Of a stretch of 16,736 bases of DNA, positions 9,386 to 16,736 are shown one piece after another. The stretch is taken from positions 1-16,736 of the forward strand of contig JADNRY010001122.1 in assembly GCA_015501585.1 (NCBI GenBank), read 5' to 3'. The notes under the pieces are model-generated. The model was not told where the DNA came from. It saw only the letters and a program-made list of their open reading frames with translations, and made no database searches. The first letter of the stretch is position 1; every line of letters begins with the position of its first letter. Origin of the DNA: Rhodocollybia butyracea (Eukaryota; Basidiomycota; Agaricomycetes; Agaricales; Omphalotaceae). The position numbers and the translations under genes were made by a program.

Positions 9386-9753
9386 CCTAGAGCGACGCGA
9401 CAATTGGACCCATCATTTTCCATTCTCACAAGACATAAGACAATGGGCCACCGATATCCACGTCCAAAAATCCTAAACAGGCGAACAAGACCGTGAGGAC
9501 ATTTCAGCTTTGATGGTCTCATTGTATAGTTATTGTCTATGGGGCCCACACATCACTTAAATGGAAGGTCAAAGCTTCTGGCATGGCTTGGGCGGAACTC
9601 GAACACTCACTTATGTTCATGCTGGGAACGACATTCGAGTTGTGGCAGTCTAAGTGGAAAGGTTGACACATACGCAGCGAGAAAAGAGGTTATTGTCAAT
9701 TTCAAAGGGATGGCCATATACACGGTTCATTATGTTACAGATACCACCACAGA
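9386..9753. other. intergenic between the enoyl-CoA hydratase and the 200-aa gene; no gene seen
   Basis: It contains the 3' flank of the hydratase and upstream promoter of the 200-aa gene. A 64-codon minus-strand frame (9549-9355) has no recognised motif and overlaps the promoter; see the alternative model for the 200-aa gene. Confidence 0.4.
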
Positions 9754-10937
9754 TCAAAGCTTTGCCCTTCGATGCCTGATATCAAGAGCCTTCCACTGAA
9801 CAATCGAAAACGTAAGGTTTGGCTTATCAACAGTGGCGAAAAATGAGACTTACCCAGGGATACCAAGGAGAGGAACTTTTCGAGAGCGTGGCAGAGAATT
9901 TAGGGTTCCTTCGTTCCTTAAAGGCAAGAGCGCCGTCAGCAGCGTCTTCACCCGAGCCAAGAAGCTTGATGGCCCTCGAATCTAGGAGATGGTTTTCCTC
10001 GATCGCGTCACCTGGGTGTTGCAAGAGTCCTTTAGAATAAGCGACAGAAAGTTGGGATGTATTGGCCGCTAATTCCTTAGCAAAGGCCAGCGCTACTGGT
10101 AGTACATCTTCTCGTTTCGGGATAATTTCATGGTAGAGATTTGATATGAGACGCGATGTTGCCGGAACGGTAGCGCCGGACAATATGAGGGAATTTGCGC
10201 GAGAATGACCTAGCAAGCGAGGGAGAAGATAACTGGAAGTCGCTGTAATTAAACTCGCGCATTAGAGACTGTAACTTCGTTGTCACACGGCTACATACCT
10301 TCGGGAACGATGCCCCGTCGTACGAAAGGAAAGGCAAGTTTGGCGCCTTCCCAGACGAATCTAAAGTCAAATGGAAGTTGGAAGCCTGTAGCACCGACAC
10401 CAACCTGCCGCGCGGATGAGAAGTGATCAAACTTATGATAGACTTTCGACAAACCGCATGGCCATTGACCGCAGCAATAGTGATTTTCCTGCAGCGGTAT
10501 ATCGCTATTGCCACTTGTCCGCCTGTATCCCGGTGAGCTACGCCACGGTGAGATTCTAATCCATTGGAAATGGGATGACGGCAAACCTGATTCTCCTTCA
10601 GCATCATCTTCTGGTCTAAAAAGAACATTCCATCCATTCGATATGTCTGCTCCTGAGCAATATGCAGGAGCAGTATGTTCAGCTGTCAGAATTACCACTC
10701 GGACACGATCGTCACGGTCTGCCGCTTCAAAAAACCTGGATTATTTCGTCTGCTAAAGCGTTAACAAAGGTGTTTCTCCTACATGATGGGATAGGTTGGA
10801 ATAGGTTAGTTCTGTACGTCGTGACAAATAACGTTCACTGACTGCTTGGCTCGATTGATTGTAACGATAAGAACAGCGCTGTCCAAGGAAACCAGGATTT
10901 CTTTGAACTCAAATGTTCCATAGTCCAAGGCAGCCAT
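9754..10937 (-). CDS. enoyl-CoA hydratase/isomerase (crotonase) family, peroxisomal signal AKL; one frame break as sequenced
   Basis: Acts on the double bond of enoyl-CoA esters, probably in peroxisomal beta-oxidation. Six exons: 10937-10843, 10778-10587, 10537-10455, 10404-10299, 10242-9854, 9795-9754; 301 residues once one base is discounted. Markers are NRAKQRNTF, ILTAEHTAPAYCSGADIS (first oxyanion-hole strand), AHRDTGGQ, AAVNGHAVGVG (second oxyanion hole), RRGIVPEGTSSYLLPRL with the putative catalytic E158, and a helical C-terminal half with LLDSRAI. The last exon encodes only 13 residues and ends AKL, a type 1 peroxisomal targeting signal. The A run at 10729-10734 (six T on the coding strand) is one base too long to join IIQVF to EAADRDD; the other joins are clean. 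Using the later acceptor at 10736 would avoid this but delete about 14 conserved residues. Hydratase versus delta3,delta2-isomerase activity is not settled. A TATATA lies about 90 bp upstream. Confidence 0.9.
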
Positions 10938-11026
10938 GATAGTTGCAAAGTTGCAAATCGGGTCAGTTCATTCCCGGTTCATTTCCCATGTCGTTGTGAG
11001 ACAGTCAGGTGTTGATATGCTCAACC

Positions 11027-11032
11027 TATATA
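11027..11032 (-). promoter_or_regulatory. TATA box candidate for the enoyl-CoA hydratase gene
   Basis: TATATA, in CTATATAGG on the minus strand, about 90 bp upstream of the ATG at 10937. Confidence 0.4.
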
Positions 11033-11111
11033 GCCGAAGAAATTACTGAGCCGAAGCATGAGCTTGGAAAAGAACGACGACTGAAGAGGAAAAAAACGGA
11101 TGAGGGTAGTG

Positions 11112-11134
11112 GTTGAACGTTGAAACGTTGAACG
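11112..11134. repeat. overlapping GTTGAA(A)CG triplet repeat
   Basis: GTTGAACG (11112-11119), GTTGAAACG (11119-11127) and GTTGAACG (11127-11134) overlap head to tail by one base, creating two AACGTT palindromes. The position between divergent genes suggests clustered factor-binding sites; that is inference. Confidence 0.5.
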
Positions 11135-11270
11135 CCGTGGGCGATCTTATCTATTCTGGGCCATTTTGTGGGCAACAAATCTTCCTCTATTCATCACCAA
11201 AGCTGCAATTTCGTCTTTTATTCTGTGCTTTGATGCCCTCAGTTTTCTTGCGCTATTAGCGGCCGTAGAA

Positions 11271-13417
11271 ATGTCTCAAGCGTCTACGCTCAAATCTTGG
11301 AATGGCGCTCATTTTTCATCTGTGTCTTCGGAATCGCCGCCGAATGTAGGAAAAGAACATGACGGGATCATTGAGGCATTGGTAAGTGCTGGTCAACTTC
11401 GGCAATTGTTCTCCGTTAATAACATCACTAGACCTCTTCGTGGCACAATGATTCTCTGATACCCGTTACTCCTGCAGAAAAACTTGACGGTCTGGCTCAA
11501 TTTGAGCGGAATCTCACCTCTGCAACGACATATCTCTTTCTACGTCTGAAAATCAGACAGAAATCACTACCGAGACCCACTCTGCCCAGCTCGAGAACCT
11601 TGATGCTCGAATGCCAGCTGCGTCCAAATCCACCGAACACGTTCGATCCTCGCGACACAGTGTGGATCGTGTGTTACCAGAATCATCTCAGACGAGACCG
11701 AACCGGCAAGAGCCGTTGTTGTCGCCGGATACAGTTCGAGATTTAGTTCTTCCTCTGTTGTTGAAAAATGTCACTCTTCGAGGTGGCAAAGATCATTCTT
11801 CGGAGAGCATTCTTCAGGCAACGAACAAGGTTCTTTCAGAAAATGCCTGTCAGAACATTGCGTTGCAGATGGCCGAAGCTCAGAGGCAACTTTCTCAAGC
11901 TCGTGTTCTTGATACTCGCTCTATGGCTGGGGATGGGATTACCAATGGGGATGTAGTCGTAGCTCGAAGTGGCTCACCGCAATCCATCCGAGTGTCTAAT
12001 TCTCCGACAGTAGTTAATGATGTTACGCCACAAGCAAGTGAGAGAGAGAGGTCAAACAGCTTAGGAGTTGGACATGTAGATGGTGAAGATGTACAGAGTT
12101 CAGACTGGATTCCATTGAAGCGTAGGCGACTGGATCTCGACTCCAGGTACTCTTCCGAATCTTTATCTCATCAGCGCTTGGTATCTCCAATGGCACTCCA
12201 GCAAAATTCAGTCAGGAATGGTATACTATCACGATCTGAAGCTATCAACGGAGTTACACCATACCCCAATCACGGTCTACAGCTTAATGGGAACGGTCTT
12301 CATTCTGAATCATTTGATGATTCCCCTGTTGCATCATATTCGCCCACTCAAACGCCTCAAATTAATGGAAGTTCTTCCATCCATCACTCATTTGCCCCAA
12401 TTATCTTGTTCACCTCATGATAAAAACACCTCCAGTATCTCATCCATCTCTTTCTCCTGCAACAGAACCAACAGCCCTGTCACAGTTTTCAACCTCACAT
12501 ACATCCCCAAATGGCATAGAGAATCAGAGAATTCAGCCCATTCATCTCAGTGCCTCTCATTCTTCATCTCAAGGAGAACAAGATATGGACTGTTTCTCCT
12601 GGACCACCTGATTCTTGCCAGCCACCACAAGAACAATCTCATTCTACTGAGGGCTTAAATGAACCTGAAGCACCAGCAGTACCCAATCCTTCCACAGCCA
12701 TTCCAGTTACTCAAGTGCGCTATGTCATCATGTGCCAGGTTTATGGGGCATTGGACTGAGCTTGACAAAACCAGGAATTCTAGAATTCACGGTTGATATA
12801 GATCTTGAGACAGCTCAAAGATGGAATATAAGGTTTGTTCATTTCCAAGCCCCATTTTACCCCTGATCTCATGATGTATAGGTCTGACTCTGGCATGGGA
12901 GACTCAGTGGAGTCCGCTGCTTCAGCAGATGACCAGCAACTGGCAGTTCATCTGTTATGTCTCCCACTTGAACTCGTTGCCTCTGCATTCCAGAACATAG
13001 AGTGGATGTCCTGTCATTCTTGGCCTACACAAGGCTCTCTTCTTGTTGATGTAAATCGCACCAAATCGCACGGTAAAAGTTGGCTGCCTCACTTTTTTGT
13101 TAGTCTATTTACAGTATGATATATTAGAGCTCACTCACTTGTTTTTGTTCTAGGGAATGGACAATGTTCTCTGAACATCACAGATGCAATCCAGCTTTGG
13201 CAAAAACACGATTCGGTGCATTCAGTTATCTTCGTTACAGCATCTTTTTGCCATTCATGCCAGTGTTGCACGTCCCACTGCTGCAGAAGTGGAAGAGGAA
13301 CCTTCAGTTATTAAAGAGGCCCCTTTTGATCATCGTGCCTCAGAGCAGCAGACAACACTCCTATCCACACTCAGCCAGAAGAGTTCATGCTCGATATCAA
13401 AAATAGACTATGGATAA
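11271..13417 (+). CDS. unknown Ser-rich, probably nuclear protein; several frame breaks as sequenced
   Basis: Not recognised. Supported exons are 11271-11381, 11432-12832, 12882-13072 and 13154-13417, with introns of 50, 49 and 81 nt; about 655 residues if the frame is kept throughout. The N-terminal third looks folded and partly helical (LAQFERNLTSAT, VRDLVLPLLLKN, ALQMAEAQRQLSQA). A long Ser/Asn/Pro-rich segment follows with the basic cluster PLKRRRL near 12113-12133, a likely nuclear localisation signal. The C-terminal part again looks folded, with HHVPGLWGIGLSL, LEFTVDIDLETAQRW, LLCLPLELVASAFQNIEW and SLNITDAIQLW. Frame breaks are inferred at A4 11549-11552 (base missing), about 12395-12415 (missing), T3 12593-12595 (extra), about 12712-12726 (missing) and T5 13245-13249 (extra). 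The corrected length is then a multiple of three. It is divergent from the hydratase and convergent with the Irc21-like gene, 127 bp apart at the stops. Confidence 0.62.
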
Positions 13418-13544
13418 GCGGTCTTTCTATCTGTTAGATTTCATTTATCACTTTTGAGGTTATGACTTGCAACAACGACTTACCATTAGTATGTCTATGT
13501 ATCATGCATGATTAATTGGAACATCTGTATACGTTGCATTAGTT

Positions 13545-14402
13545 TTACAAAGATGAAGAGGGCTCTGGCACCAAAAAGCCAACGAGACATGAATCCAGCA
13601 TAAACTCGACATTGACCCATGCATGGGTTAAAGCTTGGAACCATGATATACACTGACTATTTCACTCATTAAAAACCTACCAAATAGCTTTGTCCCGTCC
13701 CTGCCTGCACACGCATAAGTTCCTTCTCGCCGCCTGGATGAAACGGTAGATACGGTGTTATGTTGTACACTTTGCCATTGAAAAACCGCCCAGGCGTCAG
13801 TTCCGAGTGTTGTGCTGCTTGAGTACAGAGGGGGGTATACGCATCAAAGAATCTGTGCCCTATGAGATAATGAAATGTGAGTGGGTCGTTCTGGAGCAAG
13901 TTGTGGCGTACCCGAAGATCCTGGCCCGATGATTTCAGCGGCCGCCCAATCAAGAGGACTATGTCCAGGCGCCAAAGCAACCTTCTCTCGTTTCTTACTA
14001 GCCTTTAACGGAGGTTTTACTGTCGTTAAAACAGCGAGGCCTCCCTGACGTGAAGGCGGAACACCTAGAGTGCGACTAGCTAATTGCGGTGCGGGAGGTG
14101 GAGGCATTAGCTGGCTATCTGTAAGAATCTTGGGTAATCGAGGAGTCTCCCGTCGTCATTCGTTGAGCGCTGTTCAAGCTGGGGAAAGCAGGCGGTTCAT
14201 CGTTGTCTTCCTTCTCCGTGTTCGACCCGTCATCGTCGTCGTCGGCAGAAGGCGGAGAGGTTTGTATGTCTGGTGGATTGGGCAACGAGTTTAAGAGACA
14301 TAAGGCAGAGTAGGAAGCCAGCTGCGGAGGAAGGACGCCATGGAATATCGAGTCAAGAGGAACCGGCGGCATCGGCACTAGAGTCGAGCTTCTCACAGCC
14401 AC
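13545..14402 (-). CDS. cytochrome b5-like heme-binding domain protein, Irc21 type; multiple frame breaks as sequenced
   Basis: Small soluble protein with a C-terminal cytochrome b5 fold, expected to bind heme or a steroid-like ligand. Exons are 14402-13912, 13859-13681 and 13633-13545; about 251 residues if frames are kept. An acidic, disordered N terminus (five Asp in a row) is followed by the family signature LAPGHSPLDWA and SSGQDLR. The b5 core follows: VLKQHNT, DAWAVFNGKVYNITPYLPF, the heme-ligand motif HPGG, then AGRDGTKLF and the second ligand candidate His in THAWVN. The order matches fungal Irc21-like proteins; yeast Irc21 is a poorly understood b5-fold protein. Five single-base breaks are needed: extra bases at 14149-14151, about 13938-13947, 13799 and 13781-13785, and a missing base near 13707-13713. 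Apart from these, the family signatures are retained. The ATG at 14402 is the most upstream one; an internal Met a few codons later is possible. Confidence 0.83.
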
Positions 14403-14587
14403 ATCATTGACTCACGATCATTCACAATCTTATCTTGGATGTGATACATTCATACATTGATAGTAGATACTTGGTATAGGTCATCAAATCGGGCAACTCC
14501 ATCAGCCATAATCGGCACACCACCATCCTTCGAATCGTCCTCCTTAACGCTCTTTCGGTCAACTCCATATCCCGCTTCCGAAGCTCT
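14403..14587. other. short gap between two minus-strand genes
   Basis: Should contain the promoter of the Irc21-like gene. A minus-strand frame through this gap (14637-14422) with acidic-basic runs such as CEELRKRDMELTERALRR could instead be an extended transporter C terminus if a further single-base shift occurs near 14605-14615. Confidence 0.35.
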
Positions 14588-16717
14588 TCACACTGAGACA
14601 TGTCTTTTTCCAACAAATATTCGTCCCAGAGGTGCATCCTTCAACGCTCGCACAATAACATCATTCTCAAACAGATAATGTATATCCTCCAAAGCGTATC
14701 CCGAAGTCTCTGGATAGGCAACATACGCCCAAACCGCCATGATCATACACATGAGACCGAATATGAGGAAAGTGCCGTACGTGATGTTGGCGAGCATTAT
14801 GGGGGTGATCTTCGATATCGTGAATGAGAACAACCAGTTGATTCCAACCGCCAGTGAGAGGGAAAACGTGCGGAGATGGTTTGGCGCGACTTCGCCGGCG
14901 CAGACCCACGGTACCGGTCCCCATCCTACAAGACAAGGTATGAGCATCGTTTCAAGACCCAGCAAAAGAGCAGACGCACCAACGCAATAAAAGACAGCGT
15001 AGAGATACACTGCAACGAGAGAAACATAACTCGCAGGAACAATGGGACTGCCCGACGGCCTTATAGCGCTGTAGCCGCCAATCCAAAGCATCGTCAACCC
15101 TTGACCAATACCACCGACAATCAAACAGTTCTTTCGTCCGAACTTCTCAACAGCAAACATTAGAATGAGTCCAACGGAGACGACCTTTACTACACCTGAA
15201 AGGGAAATGGAATACCGCAGTGTCAGTTCGATTGATCAAGTACAGATGTAAGTACTCACCGTACACGCCGGTCGCAAGGAGCGAACTAGACTGGCCAGTA
15301 ATTCCCAACCCAGTAAATATCTGCGGGCTGAAATAATTGATCGCGTTGGTTCCGGTCCATTGTTGGAAGAACATGACGAGGAAGGGTGAGGCATCGATAA
15401 GCCATAGCACGCGACTCTCCCATGCCTTTGAACTGCTCCCACAACGACAACGAATCTTTACCTTCAAATTCTTCCTTGATCTCTTCGAGCGTAACGAGAA
15501 CAGCTGGATTGTCGGCGTGGTACGGGCGACATACGCGAGATTAAGGGCGGCTTGGTTGTACTTGCCTTTCTCGACGAGCCACCGCGGTGATTCGGGCTGG
15601 AATAACATTGCGATGAGGAAGATAAAGCCAGGAACGATTCTGTGAAAAGCGTCAGTTGAAACGCGTTTAAGAATAAAGATAAGGCTTACTGCACGATGAA
15701 CGGAATACGCCATTGCATATCAGTGGGTGCAATGTTCAGCGATGCACTGTAGTTCACCCAGACTATGAAAGCAACCAAAATCGTCAGACGACTTTCGTTC
15801 ATAACAAAGCATAAACGATAAATAATAAAATACTCACAGCTGAGCATGATCCCGATGTTATTGGCGAACTGGATCATACCCGTACATCTAAAGAGTCCTC
15901 GTATAAGTTTATAGTCGAAACACCTTTCACTGCACGCCTAGAAAAGATTATTTTCTCACCTTCCTCTGATCTTCCTATGAAAGAACAACATATTGCATCA
16001 GCCAATTGTCTTCGAAATGACAAACGGACAGGACATACCTTGGCACACTTTCCGACACATACGAAGGGACAAGCGCAGAAACCATACCGACACCTATCCC
16101 TCCCACAAACCGACTAAAATACAACACACTAAGACCCGTAGCAACGCTGGACCCAAGCCCAGCGATAGACTGGATGACACTCCAATGATATATATCACAG
16201 CAGACGCAATTAAGCATGGTTTTCGACCGAATTTTCCAGAGAAATATCCCATTGATAGTGCTCCAAAGCTGCGACACTTGAATTAGATTTGAGGGAGGCA
16301 AGAAGAGGAATTACACACAATGATCCTCCTTGCAAAATCGAGACGATATTGCCGTTGAAATTGTTATGAGCGGGTGCACTCAATTTGTCGACACCGAAAG
16401 ATTTTTCAAAGGATGTGAGAGTGATGACTCCGCCGATGAGACCACTATCCATATGACGATATGATATGCGTATGAACCAGGAGGGGGATAGCGGGACAAC
16501 GCGATAGCAAGCGCAAAAACGCAGTAACGAAGCAAAAGGAAAGGAGAAAAAGGAAACAAATGCAAAGTAACAGTAAGCATGGTTAACTCTGGAGAAAAAA
16601 CCCAACGCAAACGCACATATCCCATCCATAGAATATGCTTCCCATCGCCGCTGAAAGAGCAAGGATGTAGGCATTTCGGTAACGAGAGATTTCTTGTAGC
16701 TCGGCTTTGAACGTCAT
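14588..16717 (-). CDS. MFS sugar transporter (sugar porter family); frame breaks as sequenced
   Basis: Predicted 12-helix plasma-membrane sugar uptake protein. Nine exons: 16717-16617, 16444-16319, 16268-16039, 15974-15960, 15887-15838, 15762-15690, 15639-15260, 15195-14980, 14925-14588; about 509 residues, the normal length. Family motifs appear in order: IFYGWDIGLIGG, FSGKFGRKP, RFVGGIGVGMVSALVPSY, RKIRGRCTGM, PESPRWLVEKGKY, QQWTGTNAINYFSPQIF, EKFGRKN, GWGPVPWVCAGEVAPNHLR and YPETSGYALEDI. One exon is only 15 nt and supplies part of RKIRGR. The intron at 14979-14926 is 54 nt and open in frame. Three single-base breaks are inferred: a base missing near 16178-16183, a base missing near 15513-15517 and an extra base near 15389-15392. 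The substrate (hexose, pentose or quinate) cannot be assigned. The start lies 19 bp from the window end, so its promoter is outside. Confidence 0.91.
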
Positions 16718-16736
16718 GGTTATGGCTGTTGTGGAT

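Larger units (their letters stand above)
10938..11270. promoter_or_regulatory. divergent promoter, enoyl-CoA hydratase / Ser-rich unknown gene
   Basis: 333 bp between two start codons on opposite strands. A TATATA at 11027-11032 suits the hydratase. On the other side the last hundred bases before 11271 are pyrimidine-rich (TCTTCCTCTATTC, TCGTCTTTTATTC), as around fungal transcription starts. A GTTGAACG repeat lies between them. Confidence 0.55.

Noticed and set aside
9360..9549. First coding exon for the 200-aa gene (MRPSKLKCPHG frame)
   Set aside because: It is phase-compatible, but it would place the TATA box within coding sequence and the CT tract inside a 172-nt intron. Kept only as an alternative model.
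10556..10586. 31-nt intron in the hydratase gene
   Set aside because: Too short for a fungal spliceosomal intron. Using the next acceptor gives a 49-nt intron (10586-10538) with a CTCAC branch site and restores AHRDTGGQ.
10128..10637. Long minus-strand frame as an independent protein
   Set aside because: It crosses three supported introns of the hydratase; only pieces of it coincide with real exons.
1..16736. Secondary metabolite gene cluster
   Set aside because: A dioxygenase, an NmrA-like protein and a transporter occur together, but there is no synthase, terpene cyclase, P450 or pathway regulator, and unrelated housekeeping-type genes lie between them.
1..16736. CRISPR arrays, rRNA or bacterial operon features
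   Set aside because: No regularly spaced repeats, rRNA-like sequence or ribosome-binding sites; the intron-rich structure is eukaryotic.

Overview
The window reads as nuclear DNA of a filamentous fungus, most likely an agaricomycete (mushroom-type) basidiomycete. Genes are dense, on both strands, and cut by many short introns (mostly 46-65 nt, GT-AG with CTNAY-like branch sites). The families are typical of fungi. Nothing identifies the species. There are no RNA genes, CRISPR arrays or bacterial features.

Layout, left to right. 1-1056: no gene, probable long leader of the next gene. 1057-3676 (+): GATA zinc-finger transcription factor of the NsdD/SUB-1 type with a Pro/His/Gln-rich N-terminal half. 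4134-4822: a non-coding 689-bp element with 12-bp terminal inverted repeats and a perfect 8-bp target-site duplication, i.e. a hAT-type MITE. 5501-7185 (-): ten-exon TauD/TfdA 2-oxoglutarate dioxygenase. 7472-8507 (+): NmrA-like NAD(P)-binding protein, divergent from the dioxygenase across a 286-bp shared promoter. 8595-9250 (-): unknown 200-residue protein with a small Cys cluster. 9754-10937 (-): enoyl-CoA hydratase/isomerase ending in the peroxisomal signal AKL. 11271-13417 (+): unknown Ser-rich, probably nuclear protein. 13545-14402 (-): cytochrome b5-fold protein of the Irc21 type. 14588-16717 (-): MFS sugar transporter whose start codon lies just inside the window end.

The dioxygenase, NmrA-like and 200-residue genes (5.5-9.3 kb) splice into perfectly open frames. 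The GATA gene and every gene from about 10.6 kb rightwards instead need one or more single-base insertions or deletions to keep a conserved frame, several of them at homopolymers. The protein families stay well conserved on both sides of each break and few other lesions are seen. I therefore favour uncorrected sequencing or assembly errors over pseudogenes, but raw reads or RNA must decide.

The neighbours do not form an obvious biosynthetic cluster. They are mostly primary metabolism (sulfonate-type oxidation, fatty acid beta-oxidation, sugar uptake), a developmental regulator and two unknowns. The most interesting items are the hAT MITE, an intron whose retention would remove the peroxisomal signal of the enoyl-CoA hydratase, a GC-AG intron in the dioxygenase, and the clustered frame breaks, one of them inside the GATA finger. 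I found no clear sign of a wholly new system.
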